DNA from: Chromatiales bacterium
GTDB lineage: Bacteria > Pseudomonadota > Gammaproteobacteria > Steroidobacterales > Woeseiaceae
NCBI GenBank assembly: GCA_004282875.1
Contig: SHLT01000012.1
Location: 1-39,640, forward strand
Direction of reading: 5' to 3'
DNA length: 39,640 nt
The notes under the pieces: model-generated
Database searches by the model: none
What the model was told of the DNA's origin: nothing
The model's input: only the letters and a program-made list of their open reading frames with translations
Part shown: one piece after another, positions 27,533 to 36,000 of the stretch
Numbering within the stretch: position 1 is the first letter of the stretch
How the letters are laid out: the number at the start of each line of letters is the position of its first letter
Position numbers and translations under genes: made by a program

Positions 27533-28255
27533 ATGGGCGAGGCATTTTCCAATATTGTTCGCAGTAACGACCGTGTTGCACCCACGGCCGACTTGCATGT
27601 CGAGGTGATCGCGGATTTCGTGTGCCCCTTCTGCTTTGTCGGAAAACGTCACCTGGACGGGGCCCTCAAAGCGGTGCAGGGACCGAGCAGCGTGAGCTGG
27701 TATCCGTTCCAGCTAAACCCGGAGATTCCGGCCGAAGGGCTGCCCTTCGATGTCTACCTGACCAAGCGGTTCGGTAGCCCGGCCAATGTCGAGCCCGTGT
27801 TGCAGCATTTGACCGACGAAGGCCGCCGGTCTGGAATCGATTTCCGCTTCGACAGGATTCAGCATGTACCGAACACCCTGCCGATCCACCAGTTGATGCA
27901 GCGCGCCGAAACGATGGACGTCGATCAGTCCGCGCTGGCGGAGGACCTGATGTCGGGCTTTTTCGAGGACGGCAGAAACATCGGGGAGATCGGCATATTG
28001 ATCGATGTCGCGGAGCGGCATGGCATCGTCGCGAAAGAAACGCGCGATGCCGTTGGCAACGATGCGATCCGGCAGGCCGTGGTAACGCGTGAGGCGCGGG
28101 TGCGCAGTTCGGGGCTGGTTGGTGCGCCGGGATTCCTGGTCAATCGGCGCCTGCTGGTCGTCGGCGCGCAGTCGACCGACAACATGGTGAACGCCTTTGA
28201 TCGTGCAATGTTCGGGGAAGGGTCTGATTCGCTGGTTTCACCGGCGTTGCATTAG
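27533..28255 (+). CDS. DsbA-family (FrnE-like) thioredoxin-fold protein
   Basis: A 240-residue protein with the beginning LHVEVIADFVCPFCFVGKRHL, where CPFC (Cys31, Cys34) is the redox motif. The helical insert (about 70-190) and the late cis-proline region SSGLVGAPGFLVNRRLLVVGA are typical of the FrnE/2-hydroxychromene isomerase branch. No signal peptide is seen, so it is probably cytoplasmic. The ATG at 27533 is chosen because GAGGAGG at 27517-27523 precedes it by 9 nt. The upstream ATG at 27503 has no such site. It overlaps the convergent hydrolase by 18 bp. Confidence 0.88.
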   Translation: MGEAFSNIVRSNDRVAPTADLHVEVIADFVCPFCFVGKRHLDGALKAVQGPSSVSWYPFQLNPEIPAEGLPFDVYLTKRFGSPANVEPVLQHLTDEGRRSGIDFRFDRIQHVPNTLPIHQLMQRAETMDVDQSALAEDLMSGFFEDGRNIGEIGILIDVAERHGIVAKETRDAVGNDAIRQAVVTREARVRSSGLVGAPGFLVNRRLLVVGAQSTDNMVNAFDRAMFGEGSDSLVSPALH

Positions 28256-29179
28256 CCAGTCAATAAGCAGTGCGTTGACCTCGGCAGGCTTTTCCTGCTG
28301 AGTCCAGTGACCGCATTCGAGCATATGAATGTGCAGATCACTGACGAGCGGTTTCATGCCCTCGATGTGTTGTAGCCCGATGAGCACGTCATTCTCTGCG
28401 CCGATAAACAGGGTCGGAATGTCGACGACCGGATCAACCCCCTCCAGCTGCTTCCAGTTGTGGCTCCAGTTGCGGTACCAGTTGATGGGTCCGCTAAAGC
28501 CCGACCGCGAAAAGCCCGCGGCGTAGTAGTCGCGTTCGTCGTCGGTTAACAGCGCATCTCCGCTGGCCTCGTCGGCCAGGGTCTGCCGCAGCAGGCTGAT
28601 AATCTTGTATTGCGGTGGGAGCTTGTCGAACTGCTCCCGCGTGAGCTGGTGCTTGCGCATCATGCGGTCAATAAAATGCCTGGGGTCATCGGAAAAAACC
28701 CGGTCGGCTTCGTCCGAGTCCTGGAAGTTGACAATGTAGAAGCGGTCGCCGAACCGGTCCCGCATAATGTCGATCGGGTCTACCGGAGTACGCGGGTAAT
28801 GCGGGATGTTCAGGATGGCGAGGCTGTCAATGCGATCGGGCGCGAGCATCGCCATTTGCCATAGCAACAACGCGCCCCAGTCGTGGCCGACGAACGCGGC
28901 GCTTTCCAGACCGAGCGCATCGAGTAAGCCATGCACGTCGGCGATGAGTTCGGACACGCGATACGCCGAGACGTCGGCTGGCGCCGTGGTTCGACCGTAG
29001 CCGCGCTGGTCGGGCGCAATAGCCCGAAAGCCGGCATCCGCGAGCGCTGGCAACTGGTGTCGCCATGAGTAGGCGAGTTCGGGGAAGCCATGCAAGAGGA
29101 CGACGGGGGGCCCTTGACCCTGCTCGTAGACGGCCATGTCGAGGCCGTTGGACTTAACGATACGGGGTGCCGGAAACAT
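28238..29179 (-). CDS. Alpha/beta hydrolase, epoxide-hydrolase-like
   Basis: A 313-residue enzyme. Motifs are the oxyanion-hole LLHGFPELAYSWRHQ (HGFPE at 30-34), DQRGYGRT, the nucleophile elbow GHDWG with Asp100, and the catalytic histidine in ECGHWTQQEKP. The Asp nucleophile and HGFPE point to the soluble epoxide hydrolase/haloalkane dehalogenase branch; the substrate is unknown. No signal peptide is present. It converges on the DsbA-like gene and diverges from the zinc-finger gene. Confidence 0.9.
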   Translation of the reverse strand: MFPAPRIVKSNGLDMAVYEQGQGPPVVLLHGFPELAYSWRHQLPALADAGFRAIAPDQRGYGRTTAPADVSAYRVSELIADVHGLLDALGLESAAFVGHDWGALLLWQMAMLAPDRIDSLAILNIPHYPRTPVDPIDIMRDRFGDRFYIVNFQDSDEADRVFSDDPRHFIDRMMRKHQLTREQFDKLPPQYKIISLLRQTLADEASGDALLTDDERDYYAAGFSRSGFSGPINWYRNWSHNWKQLEGVDPVVDIPTLFIGAENDVLIGLQHIEGMKPLVSDLHIHMLECGHWTQQEKPAEVNALLIDWLMQRR

Positions 29180-29259
29180 GCAGCCATTTGACAGTAATTG
29201 CTGACAAACTACAAAGTGGCGCAGTTGAAGGTTCTTGCCGAGCCGCCAGGAGACAAAGA

Positions 29260-29586
29260 ATGTCGCGCGAGCGATTGTTGCAGTTGAAAGCCGAACTTGA
29301 GGCTGTCGCCGAAGCGGGTGACGAGTCGGCGGCTATCGTCGAACTCGATCAGTCCAAGGTCGGCAGATTGTCGCGCATGGACGCCATGCAGGCACAGGCG
29401 ATGGCGAAAGCCTCAGCCGAGCGGCGCGAGCAGATGCTGCGCCGCATCGACGCGGCTCTTGTTCGGGTTGAGAACGACGACTACGGGATTTGCGAGGAAT
29501 GCGGCGAGCCGATCAATCCGAAACGGCTCGAATTCGACCCTACAGTGACCCTGTGTATCGACTGCGCGAGCAGCGCTGAGCAATAG
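29260..29586 (+). CDS. DksA/TraR-type C4 zinc finger protein
   Basis: A 108-residue protein. An N-terminal helical part (RLLQLKAELEAVAEA to RREQMLRRIDAALVRVEN) is followed by the zinc finger CEECGEPINPKRLEF...CIDC with Cys78, Cys81, Cys99 and Cys102. It is shorter than DksA (about 150), so it is a TraR/YbiI-like relative. Such proteins can bind the RNA polymerase secondary channel, but the acidic tip of the DksA coiled coil cannot be confirmed. The ATG follows AGGAGA at 29248-29253. Confidence 0.9.
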   Translation: MSRERLLQLKAELEAVAEAGDESAAIVELDQSKVGRLSRMDAMQAQAMAKASAERREQMLRRIDAALVRVENDDYGICEECGEPINPKRLEFDPTVTLCIDCASSAEQ

Positions 29587-29607
29587 CCGGTCGCGCCCTG
29601 CGGGGTG

Positions 29608-29889
29608 TTACGGTCTCGATTCGCTTGAGATCGAACCTTCTGCAGTATCGCGTTCCAGGCTACGATGTAATTCCGCAGTCTGTTCCGCGATCTCGTCCCA
29701 TTCCCACTTGGGACGGCAGGTCTTTTTCTTCAGGCGTGACCCAACATTTACGTCGTTTCGACAAATGACCCGGTTCGGGTCGTCGCGCGCAAGCGTTGCC
29801 TCGGTCGACGACGTGCTTGCACAGGCCGTCAGACCTGCCGAGACCAGAATAAGTGCGATGCCGCAGGGCACAGAAATCAGAATACGCAT
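29608..29889 (-). CDS. Small lipoprotein with CRPKWEW motif
   Basis: A 93-residue predicted lipoprotein: signal to GLTAC (Cys23), then DDPNRVICRNDVNVGSRLKKK and CRPKWEWDEIAEQ. Small proteins with a VICR...VGSRL...C(R/K)xxxEW pattern are widespread in Proteobacteria, with no known function. A pair of cysteines in the mature part may form a disulfide. Confidence 0.75.
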   Translation of the reverse strand: MRILISVPCGIALILVSAGLTACASTSSTEATLARDDPNRVICRNDVNVGSRLKKKTCRPKWEWDEIAEQTAELHRSLERDTAEGSISSESRP

Positions 29890-29953
29890 ACCTGTTCTCC
29901 CTAAAACAGTGTCTGGATGAACTCCAGTCTACACCTTCGACCGCCCGGCGCTG

Positions 29954-30736
29954 CTAGAGTTTCACCCCTAGCGCCGACAGCAGGTGGCGCGTCCAGCGCT
30001 GCCGAAGCACCGGCACGAGAAATCGATAGAGGCGTCCCGACGTGTACTCATCCTTGCCTTTTTCGAGCGCCTCAAGGCCTTCGCGCACCACAACGTCAGC
30101 GTCATACCAGATAAACCCCGGTGTACTGCGTTTCATGCCCGAGAGCTTGTCCGAGGCGTGAAAATCGGTATGCGTGAACCCCGGGCACAAGGCCATGACG
30201 TGGATGCCCTGGCTCATGTACGCAGAGGACAGCGCCTTGGACAATGCGATCAGGTAAGCCTTGGTGGGCCCGTAGCTATAGTCACCGTGGACGGTCATCC
30301 GTCCCGCGACCGAGGCGACGTTCAGCACCCTGCCGTAGCCGCGCTCGATCATTGCCGGCATGAACTCATGGCACATTGCGGCGACCGACGTCATCATCAG
30401 GCGGATATACGCATCCTGTCGGCTCCAGTCGCGGGTTCGTATAAGGTCGGGTCCCTCCGAACCGGCATTGTTGACCAGAATATCGATCTCAAACCCGCGG
30501 CGCCGGGCCTCTGCGTATAGCTCGGCCGGTGCCCCGGGCAAAGACAGGTCGGCCGTCAAAACGTCGACCTCGACCCCATGCGACTCATGCAGTTCGGCGG
30601 CCAGTTGCTGCATCGGACCAGCCCGCCGAGCTACAAGTACAAGGTCCTTGCCGCCGGCCGCCAGCTGGCGCGCAAACTCGCTGCCGAGACCGGCCGAAGC
30701 GCCTGTAATCAGTGCCCTCGTCATGATGGCAGGCAC
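29954..30736 (-). CDS. Short-chain dehydrogenase/reductase
   Basis: A 260-residue NAD(P)-dependent oxidoreductase. It shows the cofactor loop ITGASAGLGSEFARQLA, VNNAGSEG, the catalytic Ser in VLNVASVAG and the Y-x3-K in SYGPTKAYLIALSKAL. The substrate is not evident. It diverges from the OPT transporter gene across 68 bp. Confidence 0.92.
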   Translation of the reverse strand: MPAIMTRALITGASAGLGSEFARQLAAGGKDLVLVARRAGPMQQLAAELHESHGVEVDVLTADLSLPGAPAELYAEARRRGFEIDILVNNAGSEGPDLIRTRDWSRQDAYIRLMMTSVAAMCHEFMPAMIERGYGRVLNVASVAGRMTVHGDYSYGPTKAYLIALSKALSSAYMSQGIHVMALCPGFTHTDFHASDKLSGMKRSTPGFIWYDADVVVREGLEALEKGKDEYTSGRLYRFLVPVLRQRWTRHLLSALGVKL

Positions 30737-30804
30737 TATCGCACAATCTGGCCGGCATTCTGAAGTAGAATCACGCGAACGACAGATCCGGACGAGAATA
30801 AAAA

Positions 30805-32769
30805 ATGCGCAAAGACGGACTCAGCCAGAAAGCTTATGTTCCCATCGCTGACGGCGATACCTATGACCCCTTCGTTGCCGCGAGCGAGTCGCCTGCGGAG
30901 TTTACGTTCAAGGCGGTCGGCCTGGGTATCGTGTTCGGCATTATTTTCGGCGCGGCCAATGCCTACCTTGGTTTGCGGGCCGGCCTCACGATCAGCACGT
31001 CGATCCCGGTTGCGGTCATGACCGTGGCGGTGTTCCGTGCACTGCGTGGAGTCGGCATACGTGGGACGATTCTGGAGACGAATATCTCGCAAACCACGGG
31101 TTCGGCTTCCAGTTCCCTGGCCAGTGGCGTGATCTTTACGTTGCCTGCGCTGTTCATGTGGGGGATGCCGCCCGAACTGCTGCAGATGACACTGCTCGCG
31201 ATGTCGGGTGGCCTGCTCGGTATCCTGTTCATGATTCCGCTGCGCCGTTTTCTCATTGAGCGCGAACACGGCAAGTTGCCGTATCCGGAAGGTACGGCAT
31301 GCGCCGAGGTGCTGGTTGCGAACGAAATCGGAGGCGGTCGGGCGCGCTTCGTCTTTTACGGACTGGCCGGCGGGGCATTCTTCAAATTCCTGACTTCCTG
31401 GATCAACGTCATTCCCGGCGCGGTCCACGCGAAGATTCCTTTCCTGAGGAAAGGCGAGCTGGGTATGGATCTGTCCGCCGCCCTGTTCGGCGTGGGTTAC
31501 ATTCTCGGACCGCGTATTGCGGCCGTGATGGTTGGCGGTGGCCTGCTGTCGTGGCTCATTATTATCCCCGCGATCGATTACTGGGGAGCGAATCTGACGG
31601 CGCCGTTTTACCCGGAAACGGTAAACCTCATTCGCGACATGTCGCCGAGCCAGATCTGGACCCGCTACGTACGCTATATCGGCGCAGGCGCCGTTGCGAC
31701 GGCGGGCATCATCACGCTGATTCGCAGCATCCCGGTTATGGTCAGCAGTTTCAAGATCGGTTCCGCAGAGCTAACCGAACGCATGAGCACGAGCGAGAAG
31801 CCGGTCGCTGTGCAGCGCACCTCGAATGACTTGCCGCTGAAGGTCGTCGGAATCGGCGTGCTTGCAATTGCGGCTGTACTAATTCTCGTACCGCAGGTTT
31901 TCGGCGCTGTCGGCGGAACCGGCATACGCGCGGCTGCCGCTATTTGCGTGGTTGTTTTCGCATTCTTCTTCGTCACGGTAGCCTCGCGCATCGTTGGCCT
32001 CGTCGGCGTGACCAGCAACCCCACCAGCGGTATGACGATCGCAGCCCTGCTCGGCACGGCGTCCATATTTTTGCTGTTTGGCTGGACCGACACGATGGGT
32101 AAGGCCGCGGCATTGACGGTGGGCTGTGTTGTCGCCATCGCGGCATCCATCTCCGGCGATACCTCCCAGGACCTGAAAACCGGGTTCTTGCTGGGTGCGA
32201 CGCCGCGGCGGCAGCAGACGGCCGAATTGATCGGCGTGCTGACGTCGGCAGTGTTTGTTTGCCTGACGGTTCTTGCGCTTGGCAAGGGCTTCGGTTTTGG
32301 CAGCACGGAATTGCCTGCGCCACAGGCAACGCTGATGAAGCTCGTCATCGACGGTGTGCTTGACCAGAACCTGCCATGGGCACTGGTCGCCATCGGTGGT
32401 GGCATTGCAATTGTCTGCGAACTCGCCCGGATTCCTTCGTTACCGTTTGCGGTCGGTGTGTATCTGCCAGTGTCGACGATGACGCCAATATTTGTTGGCG
32501 GACTCATTCGTCTATGGATGGAGCGCAAGGCGAAAGATGAAACGCAGGCTGCAGATCGACGTGAGCGGGGCGTACTGCTGGGCAGTGGTTTCGTTGGCGG
32601 AGAAGGCTTGCTCGGCGTCGGCATCGCACTGGTGGCCGTGGCCAAGAGCGCGCGTCCGGACGGTATCGGCACGGAATGGGCCGGTAGCGAGGTTGTCGCG
32701 ATGCTCGTCGGCGCGGCTGCGTTCGCCGTGTTTATTACCTGGTTCTTCCGGCAGGTGCGTGGCAAATAG
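30805..32769 (+). CDS. OPT-family oligopeptide transporter
   Basis: A 654-residue integral membrane protein with about 14-16 helices. Family stretches include PAEFTFKAVGLGIVFGIIFG, AANAYLGLRAGLTISTSIP, ETNISQTTGSASSSLASGV, LPYPEGTACAEVL, and SGDTSQDLKTGFLLGATPRR. Members carry oligopeptides or metal chelates with protons. The substrate cannot be read from sequence. It is followed by a weak terminator and the T-box leader, and so is probably not co-regulated with ileS. Confidence 0.94.
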   Translation: MRKDGLSQKAYVPIADGDTYDPFVAASESPAEFTFKAVGLGIVFGIIFGAANAYLGLRAGLTISTSIPVAVMTVAVFRALRGVGIRGTILETNISQTTGSASSSLASGVIFTLPALFMWGMPPELLQMTLLAMSGGLLGILFMIPLRRFLIEREHGKLPYPEGTACAEVLVANEIGGGRARFVFYGLAGGAFFKFLTSWINVIPGAVHAKIPFLRKGELGMDLSAALFGVGYILGPRIAAVMVGGGLLSWLIIIPAIDYWGANLTAPFYPETVNLIRDMSPSQIWTRYVRYIGAGAVATAGIITLIRSIPVMVSSFKIGSAELTERMSTSEKPVAVQRTSNDLPLKVVGIGVLAIAAVLILVPQVFGAVGGTGIRAAAAICVVVFAFFFVTVASRIVGLVGVTSNPTSGMTIAALLGTASIFLLFGWTDTMGKAAALTVGCVVAIAASISGDTSQDLKTGFLLGATPRRQQTAELIGVLTSAVFVCLTVLALGKGFGFGSTELPAPQATLMKLVIDGVLDQNLPWALVAIGGGIAIVCELARIPSLPFAVGVYLPVSTMTPIFVGGLIRLWMERKAKDETQAADRRERGVLLGSGFVGGEGLLGVGIALVAVAKSARPDGIGTEWAGSEVVAMLVGAAAFAVFITWFFRQVRGK

Positions 32770-32776
32770 GGGAGAA

Positions 32777-32798
32777 AAGCGAAAACCGCTTGTTTTTT
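32777..32798 (+). terminator. Possible terminator after the OPT gene
   Basis: A short stem AAGCG/CGCTT (32777-32781/32787-32791) with a 5-nt loop is followed by GTTTTTT. The stem is only 5 bp, so the terminator is weak. It would insulate the T-box from upstream transcription. Confidence 0.4.
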
Positions 32799-32818
32799 AG
32801 GTACTCAGAGGCTAATTT
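32790..32818 (+). promoter_or_regulatory. Tentative promoter of the ileS T-box transcript
   Basis: TTGTTT (32790-32795) and TAATTT (32813-32818) with a 17-bp spacer would start transcription about 32825, just before stem I of the T-box. The match is weak. An imperfect hairpin, GAGGC/GCCTC (32808-32823), overlaps. Confidence 0.25.
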
Positions 32819-32827
32819 GCCTCGCAA

Positions 32828-33078
32828 GACGCTGAAGGGGAGGAGTACGCAGCCCATTCAGGCCAAAGCGACCGGAGGACAGTGAGAGCTCCGGGCCTGG
32901 AACTGCCGAATATCACCCCGGAGTCGCCAACCGAAATGTGCGCAGAGTAGGCCTGGCCGGATGGTCCACGAAACGGATGTCGGGTCTTTGACCCATGAGG
33001 CAGCACTAGCTGCGAAGCCGGGTGGTACCGCGACGAATTCGATCGCCCCGGAGTGTGTATGCACTCCGGGGCGTTTTT
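32828..33078 (+). promoter_or_regulatory. T-box riboswitch (tRNA-Ile responsive leader of ileS)
   Basis: This is a complete T-box leader that senses uncharged tRNA. Stem I: GAC/GTC base (32828-32830/32923-32925), GGGG/CCCC (32837-32840/32916-32919), and a specifier loop with AGTA (32844-32847) facing GAA-T-ATC-A, where ATC (32912-32914) is an Ile codon. Above it are GCAG/CTGC, CAGGC/GCCTG, an AG bulge (AAAGCGA, 32865-32871), CCGGAG/CTCCGG and the distal loop with AGTGAGA. Stem II carries another AGTA/GAA pair. Stem III is GCAGC-ACTA-GCTGC (33000-33013). The T-box GGGTGGTACCGCG lies at 33020-33032. Its bulge UGGU (33023-33026) pairs with ACCA-3' of tRNA-Ile. The antiterminator (CCGGG/CCCGG and GCGA/TCGC) excludes the terminator stem. 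Confidence 0.95.
33044..33078 (+). terminator. Regulated intrinsic terminator of the T-box
   Basis: A 12-bp perfect stem CGCCCCGGAGTG/CACTCCGGGGCG (33044-33055/33062-33073) with loop TGTATG and TTTTT (33074-33078). Its 5' strand contains the CCCGG that the antiterminator needs, so the two structures are mutually exclusive. Regulation is therefore at transcription. Confidence 0.95.
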
Positions 33079-33096
33079 GTATGTGAGGAATGAACA

Positions 33097-36000
33097 TTGG
33101 CGTTTAAAGAAGTAACAGGTCGCTACAACGGACCAGCTCTCGAGGAAGAGGTGCTGGAGTTTTGGCGCGAGCAGGACGTCTTCGCAAAGACTGTCGAGGC
33201 CACGAAAGACGGTCCGCAATTCAGCTTCAACGAAGGTCCGCCCACGGCCAACGGCAAGCCCGGCATTCATCACGTGTTGGCACGCTCGTTCAAGGACATC
33301 TTTCCGCGGTACAAGACGATGCGAGGCTACTACGTGCCGCGCAAGGCCGGTTGGGATACGCACGGCCTGCCCGTAGAGCACGAGGTCGAAAAACTCCTCA
33401 AAAAGGAAGGCCGTATCGAGAGCTACGACAAGGCCGAGATCGAGGAGAAAGTCGGCATCGCCGAGTTCACCCGACTGTGCCGCGAGTCGGTCATGACCTA
33501 TATCGGCGACTGGGAGAAGATGACCGAGCGCATGGGGTTCTGGGTCAACCTCGACGAGGCGTATTACACGCTCAACAACTCCTTCATCGAGACAGTCTGG
33601 TATCTGCTCAAGGAAATCTGGGACAAGGACCTCATCTACAAGGGCTACAAGGTCGTCCCTTACGATCCGCGCATCGGCGCGACGTTGTCGTCACACGAAT
33701 TGGCCCAGGGGTACAAGGAAACCGAGGACCCTTCGATCACGGTGCGCTTCAAGCTTGAGGGCGAGGACGACACCTACATCCTCGTCTGGACCACGACCCC
33801 ATGGACGCTGCCGTCCAACCTCGCGCTCGCGGTCGGCACAGATATCGACTACAGCTATTGCCGCTCGGAAGGGCAGACGCTGATCGTCGCTGAAGCGCTG
33901 CGTGAAGCCGTGTTCCGCGATATCGAGCACGAAGTCGTGAAGACCGTGAAGGGCTCGGACCTGGTCGGTACGCGCTACGAGCGCCTGTTCGATTATCTCG
34001 ACGCTGAAGGCGACAAGGTATTCACGGTAATGGCGGCGGATTTTGTCAGCACGGAAGACGGCACGGGCATCGTGCACACGGCGCCGGCCTACGGCGTTGA
34101 CGATCTCGCATTCGGCCAGGCCAACGACTTGCCCGTCGTGCACGGCGTCGGTCTCGACGGCAATTTCGTCGATGCGGTCGAGCCGGTCAAAGGCCTGTTC
34201 TTCAAGGACGCGGACAAGATCCTGATTCGCATGCTCAAGGACCGCGGGCTCATGTTCCGGTCCGAACGTTACCGCCACAACTACCCGTTCGGCTGGCGTA
34301 CGGGCGACCCGATCCTCTATTACGCGAAGAATGCCTGGTATATCCGCACGTCGAAATTTGCCGAGCGCATGGCGGAGTTGAACCAGACGATCAACTGGGT
34401 GCCCGAGCACATCAAGGACGGGCGTTTTGGCAAATGGCTCGAGAACAACGTCGACTGGGCGCTGTCTCGTGAACGGTTCTGGGGAACCCCATTACCGGTC
34501 TGGACCGATGGCGAAAATTTCATGTGCGTAGGTTCAGTTGCCGAACTCGAGGAGCTGACGGGCAGGGAGTTGACCGAGCTTGACCTGCATCGGCCTGCGG
34601 TTGATGACGTCACGTTTGAGAAGGACGGCAAGACCTGGCAGCGCATCCCCGAGGTCATCGACTGCTGGTTCGACTCGGGCGCGATGTCCTACGCCCAGTG
34701 GCACTACCCGTTCGAGAACCAGGACAAGTTCGAGAAGCACTTCCCGGCAGACTTCATCTGTGAGGCGATCGACCAGACACGCGGCTGGTTTTACACGCTG
34801 CATGCGATCGCGACGCTGGTCTCCGACAGCGTGGCCTACCAGAACTGCATCTGCCTGAGCCATATCGTCGACAAGGACGGCAAGAAGATGTCCAAGTCGC
34901 TCGGCAACATCATCGACCCTTACGACGTCTTCAACTCGGTGGGCGCCGATGCCTTGCGCTGGTACTTCCTGGCCAGGCTTTCGCCCGATGTGCAAAAGCG
35001 CATCTCGGTCGACATTGTCGCCGACGTCGCGAGCTCGTTTATCAATACGTTCTGGAATACCTACGGGTTCTTTGTGCTGTACGCACGGCTGGACGAGATC
35101 GATCTTACTAAGGACGTACCGGTCGCCGATCGCCCGGAGATCGACCGCTGGGCGCTGGCGCTGCTGCACCGCACGATCACGACGGTCACGGACGCCCTGG
35201 ACCACTACGACGCCAAGGGCGCCGGCGAAGCCATCGAGTCGTTTGTTGACCAGCTTAGCAACTGGTACGTGCGCCGCAATCGGCGCCGATTCTGGAAGTC
35301 GACGGACCCGCAGGACAAGCAGGCGGCCTACCTCACGCTTTACGAATGCCTCAAGAGCGCCCACGAATTAATGGCGCCATTTGTGCCGTTCCTGGCCGAG
35401 AACGTGTACCAGAACCTCGTGCGGTCGGTGGATTCGGAGGCGCTGCCATCGGTGCACATGGGCAACTGGCCTGAAGCCGATGCCACGTGGCGGAACGAAG
35501 CGCTCCTGCACGATATCGACGTCGTGCAAAAGGTCGTCGGGCTCGGCCGTGCGGCGCGCAGCCATTCGGGCGTCCGAACGCGCCAGCCGATATCGCGTCT
35601 GCTGGTACGTGCGCCAAACGATGCGGCCGCCCGGGCGCTCGACAGTCACAAGGATCAGCTACTCGAGGAGCTAAACGTCAAGGCCGTGGAATTCATCGCG
35701 CGCGACGCGGGTCTTGTCAGCTACAACATCAAGCCGAACCTGCCGAAGCTGGGCAAGCAGTACGGCAGGCTTGTGCCGCAGATAAAGCAGGCGCTGCTCG
35801 ATGCCGACGGGGCTGCGATCGCTAGCGCAATCGCCAGCGGAGATACGTTCGAAATTGAGGTGGCGGGGCAAACGATCCCGCTCGACGGTGACGACGTCCT
35901 GGTCGAAACGCACTCCGCCGAAGGCTATTCCTGCGAGGCGGATTCAGGTTATCTCGCGGCGCTGGATACGATGCTGAGCGACGAGCTGCTGGCCGAAGGT

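Noticed and set aside
31674-32765. Minus-strand open frame of 363 codons opposite the OPT transporter
   Set aside because: A threonine/proline-rich shadow of a membrane protein gene; no domain recognisable.
32812-33381. Minus-strand open frame of 189 codons across the T-box leader
   Set aside because: It is antisense to structured RNA and to the start of ileS, with no motif support. The leader is explained fully by the T-box.
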